Part shown: piece by piece, positions 11,190 through 24,742 of the stretch
How the letters are laid out: each line of letters opens with the position of its first letter
How positions within the stretch are numbered: position 1 is the first letter of the stretch
NCBI GenBank assembly: GCA_040954595.2
Contig: CM082598.2
Location: 6,014,001 to 6,078,000 of the forward strand
Direction of reading: 5' to 3'
Length of the DNA stretch: 64,000 bases
Source: Balanoglossus misakiensis
Lineage: Eukaryota; Hemichordata
Translations under genes and position numbers: made by a program
The notes under the pieces: generated by a model
What the model was told of the DNA's origin: nothing
Seen by the model: the letters and a program-made list of their open reading frames with translations, nothing else
Database searches by the model: none

Positions 11190-14100
11190 TCTGTGAATCT
11201 TGCATTTTTATGTTGGAACCATGCTAACCACTTTGGTCCCTCCAATGCTGCTTTTAGTAAATGTTTTAATTGTCTTCTTCATGGCGGCCATATTGAATTT
11301 TCGGATAACCTTTAAAAGTTGACATTTTTTTCTAAAACTACAGGGCCAATCAAGTTCTAATTTACTGTGCGGTTCAATGTTTGACAATAATATCATTAGT
11401 GGTCATGTGGCTTTGGATTTTTGAAAAATATCATAAAAAAATTTCAAAAATCTATTTCTAATCAAGTTTTCAAGTAAATTGTGATAAGGTAAACCTTATT
11501 AGAGCCAAATTGGATTTTCTGATCTCCGATAAAAGACTAAAATTTCCTATTTCTAGCCTGCTCATTGAAACCACACAAATTCTTTTTATGGATATGAGTC
11601 ACCATATGACCAGAATATGTCACAAGTATTAGAATACTTTCACATGTTCTTTGATCAAGTTTTTACAGAACTTGATTAAACAATTTGTTTGCGACTCTTG
11701 CATGTCCTTTGATCCAGTAATTCCAGAACTTATTTTATGTGGATATGCCTCTTGTTAAAAAGCACAACAGTCATGATTTTGTTCACATGAGTACTACTGC
11801 TGCCAGGACATAACCCAAATCTTTTGATAATTTTGGCAATGACCTTTGATCTACTATCCCATGCCTTGGAATGTACAGCAGATACAGCCTTCAAATTTGT
11901 TGGACTGGAACACCTAATGAAGTATTAAACTTTAACACAATAATTTTGTACATAAGCTATTTCAAGTAAACAAATAGAGCTTAGAAGTCTGGTTTTTGTT
12001 GGACAATAATTTTGTACATAAGCTATTTCAAGTAAACAAATAGAGCTTAGAAGTCTGGTTTGTGTTGGACACTGATCAGTTTAAGATCAAAAATTTGTGT
12101 CACAATTTTGCGTGACCTCTGGCTTACTTTAACATTTCTTGGCATCCACAACAAAACAGCCTTTGCTTTCTGTTGGAACCATGCTAACCGCTTGGGCCCG
12201 TCCCATTTCTTCTTAATGGCGGCCATATTGGATATTCTGATAACCCTTAAAAATTTACATCTTTTCAACAACTACAAGGCAAATCAAGTTCAAATTTACT
12301 GTGCGGTTCAATGTTTGACAATAGTATCATTAGTGGTCATGTCACCTTGGTTGTCATATTGGATTTTTGAAAAATCTCATGAAAAATTTCACAAATCTTT
12401 TTCTAATCAAGTTTTCAAGTGAATTGTAATTGGTTTAACCTCATTAAAGCCAAATCAGATTTTCTAAACACACAATTGAAAAAAAATCCTATTTCTAGCC
12501 TACACAAATCCTTTAAATAGATACGAGTCACCATATGACCAGATTATGTTACAATTGTTGGGCAACTTTCCAATGTCCTTTGATCCATTTTTTCCAGAAC
12601 TTAATTGTATGTTGTTTTGCTTCTTGTTAAAAGGCACAACAGTCATGATTTTGTTCACATGAGTACTACTGCTGCCAGGACATAACCCAAATCTTTTGAT
12701 AATTTTGGCAATGACCTTTGATCTACTATCCCATGCCTTGGCATGTACAGCAGATACAGCCTTCAAATTTGGTGGACTGGAACACCTAATGAAGTATTAA
12801 ACTTTCACACATAATTATGTACATAAGCTATTTCAAATTAACCAAAATAGCTTAGAAGTCTATTTTCTGTTGGACACAGCTCAGTTTGATATCAAAATTT
12901 GTTGGCCCAAATTTGCATGACCTCTGGCTTACTTACCATTTCTCAGCATCCATAACGGATACAGCCTTTGCTTTCTGTTGGAACCATGCTAACCACTTTG
13001 GTCCCTCCAATGCTGCTTTTAGTAAATGTTTTAATTGTCTTCTTCATGGCGGCCATATTGAATTTTCGGATAACCTTTAAAAGTTGACATTTTTTTCTAA
13101 AACTACAGGGCCAATCAAGTTCTAATTTACTGTGCGGTTCAATGTTTGACAATAATATCATTAGTGGTCATGTGGCTTTGGATTTTTGAAAAATATCATA
13201 AAAAAATTTCAAAAATCTATTTCTAATCAAGTTTTCAAGTAAATTGTGATAAGGTAAACCTTATTAGAGCCAAATTGGATTTTCTGATCTCCGATAAAAG
13301 ACTAAAATTTCCTATTTCTAGCCTGCTCATTGAAACCACACAAATTCTTTTTATGGATATGAGTCACCATATGACCAGAATATGTCACAAGTATTAGAAT
13401 ACTTTCACATGTTCTTTGATCAAGTTTTTACAGAACTTGATTAAACAATTTGTTTGCGACTCTCGCATGTCCTTTGATCCAGTAATTCCAGAACTTATTT
13501 TATGTGGATATGCCTCTTGTTAAAAAGCACAACAGTCATGATTTTGTTCACATGAGTACTACTGCTGCCAGGACATAACCCAAATCTTTTGATAATTTTG
13601 GCAATGACCTTTGATCTACTATCCCATGCCTTGGAATGTACAGCAGATACAGCCTTCAAATTTGTTGGACTGGAACACCTAATGAAGTATTAAACTTTAA
13701 CACAATAATTTTGTACATAAGCTATTTCAAGTAAACAAATAGAGCTTAGAAGTCTGGTTTTTGTTGGACAATAATTTTGTACATAAGCTATTTCAAGTAA
13801 ACAAATAGAGCTTAGAAGTCTGGTTTGTGTTGGACACTGATCAGTTTAAGATCAAAAATTTGTGTCACAATTTTGCGTGACCTCTGGCTTACTTTAACAT
13901 TTCTTGGCATCCACAACAAAACAGCCTTTGCTTTCTGTTGGAACCATGCTAACCGCTTGGGCCCGTCCCATTTCTTCTTAATGGCGGCCATATTGGATAT
14001 TCTGATAACCCTTAAAAATTTACATCTTTTCAACAACTACAAGGCAAATCAAGTTCAAATTTACTGTGCGGTTCAATGTTTGACAATAGTATCATTAGTG

Positions 14101-14730
14101 GTCATGTCACCTTGGTTGTCATATTGGATTTTTGAAAAATCTCATGAAAAATTTCACAAATCTTTTTCTAATCAAGTTTTCAAGTGAATTGTAATTGGTT
14201 TAACCTCATTAAAGCCAAATCAGATTTTCTAAACACACAATTGAAAAAAAATCCTATTTCTAGCCTACACAAATCCTTTAAATAGATACGAGTCACCATA
14301 TGACCAGATTATGTTACAATTGTTGGGCAACTTTCCAATGTCCTTTGATCCATTTTTTTCCAGAACTTAATTGTATGTTGTTTTGCTTCTTGTTAAAAGG
14401 CACAACAGTCATGATTTTGTTCACATGAGTACTACTGCTGCCAGGACATAACCCAAATCTTTTGATAATTTTGGCAATGACCTTTGATCTACTATCCCAT
14501 GCCTTGGCATGTACAGCAGATACAGCCTTCAAATTTGGTGGACTGGAACACCTAATGAAGTATTAAACTTTAACACAATAATTTTGTACATAAGCTATTT
14601 CAAGTAAACAAATAGAGCTTAGAAGTCTGTTTTCTGTTGGACACAGCTCAGTTTGATATCAAAATTTGTTAGCACAAATTTGCGTGACCTCTCGCTTACT
14701 TACCATTTCTCAGCATCCATAACAGATACA
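11190..14730. repeat. 1,765-bp tandem duplication inside block 1
   Basis: Sequence from about 11190 to 12960 is repeated from about 12960 to 14730. Landmarks shift by 1,764-1,765 bp: TTGGAACC at 11213 and 12977, and GTTGGACACTGATCAG at 12064 and 13829. The middle parts are essentially identical, indicating a recent duplication. Both copies also contain a 66-bp tandem duplication ('AATTTTGTACATAAGCTATT...' twice, near 11942 and 12008). Confidence 0.8.
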
Positions 14731-15462
14731 GCCTTTGCTTTCTCTTGGAACCATGCTAACCGCTTGGGCCCGTCCCATTTCTTCTTAATGGCGGCCATAT
14801 TGGATATTCTGATAACCCTTAAAAATTGACATCTTTTCAACAACTACAAGGCAAATCAAGTTCTTATTTACTGTGCGGTTCAATGTTTGACAATAATATC
14901 ATTAGTTGTCATGTCACCTTGGTTGTCATATTGGATTTTTGAAAAATTTCATGAAAAATTTCACAAATCTTTTTCTAATCACATTTTCAAGTGAATTGTG
15001 ATTGGTTTAACCTAATTAAAGCCAAATCAGATTTTCTAAACACACAATTTAAAAAAAATCCTATTTCTAGTCTACACAAATCCTTTAAATAGATACGAGT
15101 CACCATATGACCAGATTATGTTACAATTTTTGGGCAACTTTCGAATGTCCTTTGATCCTTTTTTTCCATAACTTAATTGTACGTGGATATGCTTCTTGTT
15201 AAAAAGCTTAACAGTCATGATTTTGTTCACATGAGTACTACCAATAGAGCTTAGAAGTCTGGTTTTTTGTTGGACACTGATCAGTTTGATATCAAATTTT
15301 GTTAGCACAATTTTGCATGACCTCTGGCTTACTTTACTATTTCTTGGCATCTACAACAGAAACAGCCTTTGCTTTCTTTTGGAACCATGCTTACCACATT
15401 GGTCCTTCCAATGCAGCATGTTGCTTTAATTGTCTTCTTCATGGTTGCCATATTGGATTTTT

Positions 15463-18400
15463 TGGAGATGCGTTTAACGTCAGAGTTGGAAGTTTTGTTT
15501 AGTAAAGTCTGGGAAGTGACATGTCTTCAAAGTGACTGATGTTATCTGCTAAGAGCTGAATGCCCATGGGTGTTCTTTCCTAGATTTTACATTTTCTTAG
15601 CACTTTATAGACCTGTGTATAACTATAATTTTAGTAATATATTCTAATTTGAGTTTAGGTAGAGTATGCATGGAATTAAAGTAATTATTCTGTAATTACG
15701 CAACCAAATATGTTGTCTAACTAATGGATATTTTGATTGTCAATTTGCACAGGCAACATTATTGAAGTAGCATTGAGAGTAGTTGATAATATAGCAGAGC
15801 TTCTAACTGGAAAGAAGAGCTTAGTAAATTTATCAGCTCATAATATTCCTTTAACCAATGAACTTTATATGAATTTGCACACCTTCGTTAAAGATACAGG
15901 GATTAATGTTCAGGAAACCTTACCAGCTCTAGTACAATTTTTTGAGCCAGAAATTGAATTACCCCCCCCCCCCCCCCCCCCAAAGAAAAAAAAAAAAATC
16001 AGTAATTTCATAAAGACATAGTCAGAAAAGAAATAGAGAAAGCCAGCAAGGAAGGGAGAAAAGTGGAATACATGAAAGGCACAGTTTGCTTAAAATACGT
16101 GTGTTTGCAGTAAAACTGTTTGGTGCAACGGCGTCCATTTTTATGATTTATAGCCAGCCAGTCTTTCCATGCATATCATACCAAAATTTAATATGAAATT
16201 CTTGTTAATGTTAATAGTCTACAAGGATAATACAGGTAACATGTAGAAATTAAACTATCCAACTTTCTCCACTTTTGATATCTGCTCGACACAGGCAAGC
16301 AAAAGGGCCGATCTGTGACTTTGACTTGAATGATGGCAATTTTTGCTGTCCAGAAGTAACTGTATAAAATTTTTTTGGTAGTAATATCATCTATATGATT
16401 GCTAAAATACACAAGAATTTAAATATTTCCACTTACTACAGTGATTGAACTGATTTTCAGCAAATTGCAGTGTATAAACAAATATTGCCATCTAATGAAA
16501 TGTCAACCCAATATGGCCGCCCATTTGCAATGGTAAAATGCTAGGTTTACCATATTTGAGCACCTGGGAATTAAATTATAATCCAGATATCAAAAACATA
16601 AGTCACTATCTGTATCTGCAAATATATTGTAATATAATCTGAAATTTTCGTGAAAATTAGATCAAACATGATTCAGACACGGAACATCAAACATTGCAAA
16701 TTTTCATATTTTACCATGGTGCCATGCAAAAATATAGAGATTTTTTTTTACAAGTTTAGATGATCTCCTGTAAAACTGAAAGAAGTAATCTTCTGTGAAT
16801 CTTGCATTTTTATGTTGGAACCATGCTAACCACTTTGGTCCCTCCAATGCTGCTTTTAGTAAATGTTTTAATTGTCTTCTTCATGGCGGCCATATTGAAT
16901 TTTCGGATAACCTTTAAAAGTTGACATTTTTTTCTAAAACTACAGGGCCAATCAAGTTCTAATTTACTGTGCGGTTCAATGTTTGACAATAATGTCATTA
17001 GTGGTCATGTGGCTTTGGATTTTTGAAAAATATCATAAAAAAATTTCAAAAATCTATTTCTAATCAAGTTTTCAAGTAAATTGTGATTAGGTAAACCTTA
17101 TTAGAGCCAAATTGGATTTTCTGATCTCCGATAAAAGACTAAAATTTCCTATTTCTAGCCTGCTCATTGAAACCACACAAATTCTTTTTATGGATATGAG
17201 TCACCATATGACCAGAATATGTCACAAGTATTAGAATACTTTCACATGTTCTTTGATCAAGTTTTTACAGAACTTGATTAAACAATTTGTTTGCGACTCT
17301 CGCATGTCCTTTGATCCAGTAATTCCAGAACTTATTTTATGTGGATATGCCTCTTGTTAAAAAGCACAACAGTCATGATTTTGTTCACATGAGTACTACT
17401 GCTGCCAGGACATAACCCAAATCTTTTGATAATTTTGGCAATGACCTTTGATCTACTATCCCATGCCTTGGAATGTACAGCAGATACAGCCTTCAAATTT
17501 GTTGGACTGGAACACCTAATGAAGTATTAAACTTTAACACAATAATTATGTACATAAGCTATTTCAAGTAAACAAATAGAGCTTAGAAGTCTGGTCTTTG
17601 TTGGACAATAATTTTGTACATAAGCTATTTCAAGTAAACAAATAGAGCTTAGAAGTCTGGTTTGTGTTGGACACTGATCAGTTTAAGATCAAAAATTTGT
17701 GTCACAATTTTGCGTGACCTCTGGCTTACTTTAACATTTCTTGGCATCCACAACAAAACAGCCTTTGCTTTCTGTTGGAACCATGCTAACCGCTTGGGCC
17801 CGTCCCATTTCTTCTTAATGGCGGCCATATTGGATATTCTGATAACCCTTAAAAATTGACATCTTTTCAACAACTACAAGGCAAATCAAGTTCTTATTTA
17901 CTGTGCGGTTCAATGTTTGACAATAATATCATTAGTTGTCATGTCACCTTGGTTGTCATATTGGATTTTTGAAAAATTTCATGAAAAATTTCACAAATCT
18001 TTTTCTAATCACATTTTCAAGTGAATTGTGATTGGTTTAACCTAATTAAAGCCAAATCAGATTTTCTAAACACACAATTTAAAAAAAATCCTATTTCTAG
18101 TCTACACAAATCCTTTAAATAGATACGAGTCACCATATGACCAGATTATGTTACAATTTTTGGACAACTTTCGAATGTCCTTTGATCCTTTTTTTCCATA
18201 ACTTAATTGTACGTGGATATGCTTCTTGTTAAAAAGCTTAACAGTCATGATTTTGTTCACATGAGTACTACCAATAGAGCTTAGAAGTCTGGTTTTTTGT
18301 TGGACACTGATCAGTTTGATACCAAATTTTGTTAGCACAATTTTGCATGACCTCTGGCTTACTTTACTATTTCTTGGCATCCACAACAGAAACAGCCTTT

Positions 18401-18492
18401 GCTTTCTTTTGGAACCATGCTTACCACATTGGTCCCTCCAATGCAGCATGTTGCTTTAATTGTCTTCTTCATGGTTGCCATATTGGATTTTT
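15463..18492. repeat. Large tandem block 2 (about 3.03 kb)
   Basis: It has the same leader and orphan exon as block 1 but fewer sub-units (TTGGAACC at 16814, 17776 and 18409). It appears to be a deletion derivative. The two ends match block 1 closely. Confidence 0.8.
15753..16021 (+). pseudogene. Orphan exon, copy 2 (poly-C expansion)
   Basis: Same exon as at 10179, with the acceptor intact and Lys in place of the copy-1 stop. The frame is open through EPEIEL, then a run of about 20 C encodes polyproline at 15962-15981. An A-run follows, then SNFIKT and TAG at 16019-16021, where copy 1 has CAG. The homopolymer tract replaces the CCAAAAAAAA of copy 1. Expression is not indicated, since no partner exons are seen in the block. 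It is best read as a pseudo-exon carried along by block amplification. Confidence 0.5.
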
Positions 18493-18782
18493 TGGAGATG
18501 CGTTTAACGTCAGAGTTGGAAGTTTTGTTTAGTAAAGTCTGGGAAGTGACATGTCTTCAAAGTGACTGATGTTATCTGCTAAGAGCTGAATGCCCATGGG
18601 TGTTCTTTCCTAGATTTTACATTTTCTTAGCATTTTATAGACCTGTGTATAACTATAATTTTAGTAATATATTCTAATTTGAGTTTAGGTAGAGTATGCA
18701 TGGAATTAAAGTAATTATTCTGTAATTACGCAACCAAATATGTTGTCTAACTAATGGATATTTTGATTGTCAATTTGCACAG

Positions 18783-19830
18783 GCAACATTATTGAAGTAG
18801 CATTGGGAGTAGTTGATAATATAGCAGAGCTTCTAACTGGAAAGAAGAGCTTAGTAAATTTATCAGCTCATAATATTCCTTTAAGATGGGTCCCTAGGAT
18901 CTTTTTGCTCGTTGCTATGGGCCTTTATAGGACACTACACTCAATTTTGATCGAAACCGTTATGAACGTCCGACAAGGGGCTTGTAACTAGTTAAAAATA
19001 CACACGATTGTGTGCACACCCCCTGTCTGAGTATGTTTACGGCAGCTACCGCCCGGCCATAGGCCGCCACGCTAATACGGCAAAGCAGCGGTCAGCGATA
19101 GCGTGCGCGTCCTGTAACCACAGTAACTGGATCGAACGCTAACAATCCAATGTTTTGTACACAGAGATTTTGTACCGTTCACGAAAATCCCTAAGGCTTT
19201 TTTCACAGGCGACGTAGGCCAGCCAAATTTGACCTGCTTGTTGGGAACGCACTTCCGCATAGTGTGACGGATCGTTTTTTCGGTTTTCGTCGTGCTAAGA
19301 AGCGATACCAGTGGAAGAGTGCGTCCAAAAACACCCAAAATCGATGACTTTTTCAGGTGTGGTACGGGTATGCTGAAATCGTAGGATACAACGATAATAT
19401 TCGAAAACAAAATCCGTCACGATCTTCCCTGGTTCAAGCAACTAATGAATACGTATCAAGTTCGTTTTTGAGGTCACGGAATAAAAAGCCTTAGGCTTTT
19501 GAAATTTGACCTAACTAATTTGCATATCAATGGCGTCAGGGGGAGCGCGCTCACAATCGTGCAGATTTTCAACTAGTTACCAGCCCCTTGTTAGACTCTG
19601 AAAACGGCTTAGTCCAAATCGGGGTGTAATGTCCTATAAAGGCCCATAGCAACGGGCAAAAAGATCCTAGGGACCCATCTTAACCAATGAACTTTATATG
19701 AACTTGCACACCTGCGTTAAAGATACAGGGATTAATGTTCAGGAAACCTTACCAGCTCTAGTACAATTTTTTGAGCCAGAAATTGAATTACCCCCCCCCC
19801 CCAAAGAAAAAAAAAAGTCAGTAATTTCAT
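18783..19830 (+). pseudogene. Orphan exon, copy 3, split by a transposon
   Basis: Coding-like sequence runs 18783-18884, is interrupted by the 795-bp element after TTAA at 18881-18884, and resumes at 19684 (CCAATGAACTTTATATG). The other copies read uninterrupted CCTTTAACCAATGAA here, so they serve as empty sites. A C-run of about 12 and then an A-run lie at 19791-19816. The copy is clearly non-functional. Confidence 0.65.
18885..19679 (-). mobile_element. 795-bp non-autonomous TTAA element (family A), copy 1
   Basis: It is flanked by TTAA at 18881-18884 and 19680-19683. Termini are GATGGGTCCCTAGGATC and its inverse. The terminal inverted repeats stay recognisable for about 140 bp with scattered mismatches, including CAAGGGGCT, AACTAGTT and ACGATTGTG in both arms. 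The interior is CpG-rich, unlike the AT-rich host. A 112-codon frame at 19072-19410 (-) is shared with copy 2 but has no recognisable domain. A TTAA duplication is the hallmark of piggyBac transposition, so I infer mobilisation by a piggyBac-type transposase supplied in trans. Orientation is arbitrary: this copy is the reverse complement of the one at 21984. Confidence 0.85.
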
Positions 19831-21983
19831 AAAGACATAGTCAGAAAAGAAATAGAGAAAGCCAGCAAGGAAGGGAGAAAAGTGGAATACATGAAAGACA
19901 CAGTTTGCTTAAAATACGTGTGTTTGCAGTAAAACTGTATGGTGCAACGGCGTCCATTTTTATGATTTATAGCCAGCCAGTCTTCCCATGCATATCATAC
20001 CAAAATTTAATATGAAATTCTTGTTAATGTTAATAGTCTACAAGGGTAGTACAGGTAACATGTAGAAATTAAACTATCCAACTTTCTCCACTTTTGATAT
20101 CTGCTCGACACAGGCAAGCAAAAGGGCCGATCTGTGACTTTGACTTGAATGATGGCAATTTTTGCTGTCCAGAAGTAACTGTATAAACTTTTTTTGGTAG
20201 TAATATCATCTTTATGATTGCTAAAATACACAAGAATTTAAATATTTCCACTTACTACAGTGATTGAACTGATTTTCAGCAAATTGCAGTGTATAAACAA
20301 ATATTGCCATCTAATGAAATGTCAACCCAATATGGCCGCCCATTTGCAATGGTAAAATGCTAGGTTTACCATATTTGAGCACCTGGGAATTAAATTATAA
20401 TCCAGATATCAAAAACATAAGTCACTATCTGTATCTGCAAATATATTGTAATATAATCTGAAAATTTCGTGAAAATTAGATCAAACATGATTGAGACACG
20501 GAACATCAAACATTGCAAATTTTCATATTTTACCATGGTGCCATGCAAAAATATAGAGATTTTTTTTACAAGTTTAGATGATCTCCTGTAAAACTGAAAG
20601 AAGTAATCTTCTGTGAATCTTGCATTTTTATGTTGGAACCATGCTAACCACTTTGGTCCCTCCAATGCTGCTTTTAGTAAATGTTTTAATTGTCTTCTTC
20701 ATGGCGGCCATATTGAATTTTCGGATAACCTTTAAAAGTTGACATTTTTTCCTAAAACTACAGGGCCAATCAAGTTCCAATTTACTGTGCGGTTCAATGT
20801 TTGACAATAATATCATTAGTGGTCATGTGGCTTTGGATTTTTGAAAAATATCATAAAAAAATTTCAAAAATCTATTTCTAATCAAGTTTTCAAGTAAATT
20901 GTGATTAGGTAAACCTTATTAGAGCCAAATTGGATTTTCTGATCTCCGATAAAAGACTAAAATTTCCTATTTCTAGCCTGCTCATTGAAACCACACGAAT
21001 TCTTTTTATGGATATGAGTCACCATATGACCAGAATATGTCACAAGTATTAGAATACTTTCACATGTTCTTTGATCAAGTTTTTACAGAACTTGATTAAA
21101 CAATTTGTTTGCGACTCTCGCATGTCCTTTGATCCAGTAATTCCAGAACTTATTTTATGTGGATATGCCTCTTGTTAAAAAGCACAACAGTCATGATTTT
21201 GTTCACATGAGTACTACTGCTGCCAGGACATAACCCAAATCTTTTGATAATTTTGGCAATGACCTTTGATCTACTATCCCATGCCTTGGAATGTACAGCA
21301 GATACAGCCTTCAAATTTGTTGGACTGGAACACCTAATGAAGTATTAAACTGTAACACAATAATTTTGTACATAAGCTATTTCAAGTAAACAAATAGAGC
21401 TTAGAAGTGTGGTTTGTGTTGGACACTGATCAGTTTAAGATCAAAAATTTGTGAGACAATTTTGCGTGACCTCTGGCTTACTTTAACATTTCTTGGCATC
21501 CACAACAAAACAGCCTTTGCTTTCTGTTGGAACCATGCTAACCGCTTGGGCCCGTCCCATTTCTTCTTAATGGCGGCCGTATTGGATATTCTGATAACCC
21601 TTAAAAATTGACATCTTTTCAACAACTACAAGGCAAATCAAGTTCAAATTTACTGTGCGGTTCAATGTTTGACAATAGTATCATTAGTGGTCATGTCACC
21701 TTGGTTGTCATATTGGATTTTTGAAAAATCTCATGAAAAATTTCACAAATCTTTTTCTAATCAAGTTTTCAAGTGAATTGTAATTGGTTTAACCTCATTA
21801 AAGCCAAATCAGATTTTCTAAACACACAATTTAAAAAAATCCTATTTCTAGCCTACACAAATCCTTTAAATAGATACGAGTCACCATATGACCAGATTAT
21901 GTTACAATTGTTGGGCAACTTTCAAATGTCCTTTGATCCATTTTTTCCAGAACTTAATTGTATGTTGTTTTGCTTCTTGTTAA

Positions 21984-22778
21984 GATGGGTCCCTAGGATC
22001 TTTTTGCCCGTTGCTATGGGCCTTTATAGGACATTACACCCCGATTTGGACTAAGCCGTTTTCAGAGTCTAACAAGGGGCTGGTAACTAGTTAAAAATAC
22101 GCACGATTGTGAGCGCGCGCCCCCTGACGCCATTGATATGCAAATTAGTTAGGTCAAATTTCAAAAGCCTAAGGCTTTTTATTCCGTGACCTCAAAAACG
22201 AACTTGATACGTATTCATTAGTTGCTTGAACCAGGGAAGATCGTGACGGATTTTGTTTTCGAATATTATCGTTGTATCCTACGATTTCAGCATACCCGTA
22301 CCACACCTGAAAAAGTCATCGATTTTGGGTGTTTTTGGACGCACTCTTCCACTGGTATCGCTTCTTAGCACGACGAAAACCGAAAAAACGATCCGTCACA
22401 CTATGCGGAAGTGCGTTCTCAACAAGCAGGTCAAATTTGGCTGGCCAACGTCGCCTGTGAAAAAAGCCTTAGGGATTTTCGTGAACGGTACAAAATCTCT
22501 GTGTACAAAACATTGGATTTTTAGCGTTCGATCCAGTTACTGTGGTTACAGGACGCGCACGCTATCGCTGACCGCTGCTTTGCCGTATTAGCGTGGCGGC
22601 CTATGGCCGGGCGGTAGCTGCCGTAAACATACTCAGACAGGGGGTGTGCACACAATCGTGTGTATTTTTAACTAGTTACAAGCCCCTTGTCGGACGTTCA
22701 TAACGGTTTCGATCAAAATTGAGTGTAGTGTCCTATAAAGGCCCATAGCAACGAGCAAAAAGATCCTAGGGACCCATC
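21984..22778 (+). mobile_element. 795-bp non-autonomous TTAA element (family A), copy 2
   Basis: Flanked by TTAA at 21980-21983 and 22779-22782. It is the same length as copy 1, inverted relative to it and nearly identical (the internal 112-codon frames, here 22253-22591 +, differ at two residues). The empty site is visible in paralogous sub-units: CTTCTTGTTAAAAGGCACAA at about 12621 and 27502. The two copies therefore come from separate insertions or a very recent common source. Confidence 0.87.
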
Positions 22779-24742
22779 TTAAAAGGCACAACAGTCATGA
22801 TTTTGTTCACATGAGTACTACTGCTGCCAGGACATAACCCAAATCTTTTGATAATTTTGGCAATGACCTTTGATCTACTATCCCATGCCTTGGCATGTAC
22901 AGCAGATACAGCCTTCAAATTTGGTGGACTGGAACACCTAATGAAGTATTAAACTTTCACACATAATTATGTACATAAGCTATTTCAAATTAACCAAAAT
23001 AGCTTAGAAGTCTGTTTTCTGTTGGACAAAGCTCAGTTTGATATCAAAATTTGTTGGCCCAAATTTGCATGACCTCTGGCTTACTTACCATTTCTCAGCA
23101 TCCATAACGGATACAGCCTTTGCTTTCTGTTGGAACCATGCTAACCACGTTGGTCCCTCCAATGCTGCTTTTAGTAAATGTTTTAATTGTCTTCTTCATG
23201 GCGGCCATATTGAATTTTCGGATAACCTTTAAAAGTTGACTTTTTTTTTCAAAAACTGCAGGGCCAATCAAGTTCTAATTTACTGTGCGGTTCAATGTTT
23301 GACAATAATGTCATTAGTGGTCATGTGGCTTTGGATTTTTGAAAAAATATCATAAAAAAATTTCAAAAATCTATTTCTAATCAAGTTTTCAAGTAAATTG
23401 TGATTGGGTAAACCTTATTAGAGCCAAATTGGATTTTCTGATCTCCGATAAAAGACTAAAATTTCCTATTTCTAGCCTGCTCATTGAAACCACACAAATT
23501 CTTTTTATGGATATGAGTCACCATATGACCAGAATATGTCACAAGTATTAGAATACTTTCACATGTTCTTTGATCAAGTTTTTACAGAACTTGATTAAAC
23601 AATTTGTTTGCGACTCTCGCATGTCCTTTGATCCAGTAATTCCAGAACTTATTTTATGTGGAATTGCCTCTTGTTAAAAAGCACAACAGTCATGATTTTG
23701 TTCACATGAGTACTACTACTGCCAGGACATAACCCAAATATTTCGATAATTTTGGCAATGACCTTTGATCTTCTATCCCATGCCTTGGCATGTACAGCAG
23801 ATACAGCCTTCAAATTTGGTGGACTGGAACACCTAATGAAGTATTAAACTTTAACACAATAATTTTGTACATAAGCTATTTCAAGTAAACAAATAGAGCT
23901 TAGAAGTCTGTTTTCTGTTGGACACAGCTCAGTTTGATATCAAAATTTGTTAGCACAAATTTGCGTGACCTCTCGCTTACTTACCATTTCTCAGCATCCA
24001 TAACAGATACAGCCTTTGCTTTCTCTTGGAACCATGCTAACCGCTTGGGCCCGTCCCATTTCTTCTTAATGGCGGCCATATTGGATATTCTGATAACCCT
24101 TAAAAATTGACATCTTTTCAACAACTACAAGGCAAATCAAGTTCTTATTTACTGTGCGGTTCAATGTTTGACAATAATATCATTAGTTGTCATGTCACCT
24201 TGGTTGTCATATTGGATTTTTGAAAAATTTCATGAAAAATTTCACAAATCCTTTTCTAATCACATTTTCAAGTGAATTGTGATTGGTTTAACCTAATTAA
24301 AGCCAAATCAGATTTTCTAAACACACAATTTAAAAAAATCCTATTTCTAGTCTACACAAATCCTTTAAATAGATACGAGTCACCATATGACCAGATTATG
24401 TTACAATTTTTGGGCAACTTTCGAATGTCCTTTGATCCTTTTTTTCCATAACTTAATTGTACGTGGATATGCTTCTTGTTAAAAAGCTTAACAGTCATGA
24501 TTTTGTTCACATGAGTACTACCAATAGAGCTTAGAAGTCTGGTTTTTTGTTGGACACTGATCAGTTTGATATCAAATTTTGTTAGCACAATTTTGCATGA
24601 CCTCTGGCTTACTTTACTATTTCTTGGCATCCACAACAGAAACAGCCTTTGCTTTCTTTTGGAACCATGCTTACCACATTGGTCCCTCCAATGCAGCATG
24701 TTGCTTTAATTGTCTTCTTCATGGTTGCCATATTGGATTTTT

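Larger units (their letters stand above)
9890..15462. repeat. Large tandem block 1 (about 5.57 kb)
   Basis: The block starts at GGAGATG...CAGAGTTGGAA, a sequence that recurs at 15463, 18493 and 24743 and so defines four head-to-tail blocks. Order in the block: leader with GTTATCTGCTAAGAGCTGAA, orphan exon (10179), a segment with CCAATATGGCCGCC (10907), then several sub-units. Each sub-unit carries TTGGAACCATGCTAACC followed by ATGGCGGCCATATTG (near 11280, 12217, 13046, 13981 and 14788). Sub-unit spacing is about 800-960 bp. Within the block a 1,765-bp segment is itself duplicated. Confidence 0.8.
18493..24742. repeat. Large tandem block 3 (about 6.25 kb, about 4.65 kb without insertions)
   Basis: Same leader and orphan exon. 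It contains two 795-bp TTAA-flanked insertions (18885-19679 and 21984-22778). Sub-unit landmarks are at 20633, 21527, 23130, 24027 and 24658. Unlike blocks 1, 2 and 4, it has a single copy of the 66-bp repeat near 21361. Confidence 0.8.

Noticed and set aside
11280-11300. CArG (SRF) box in CCATATTGG
   Set aside because: The CArG consensus needs six A/T between CC and GG, and here there are five.
11208-11396. Recurrent minus-strand frames in the blocks (62, 72, 74 codons; for example 11208-11396 and 12047-12271)
   Set aside because: They recur only because the block recurs. They span the non-coding repeat core, overlap plus-strand frames and have no splice or domain support.
19072-19410. 112-codon frame in the 795-bp element as a transposase
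   Set aside because: It is far shorter than a piggyBac transposase and shows none of its motifs. It is shared by the two copies simply because they are nearly identical.
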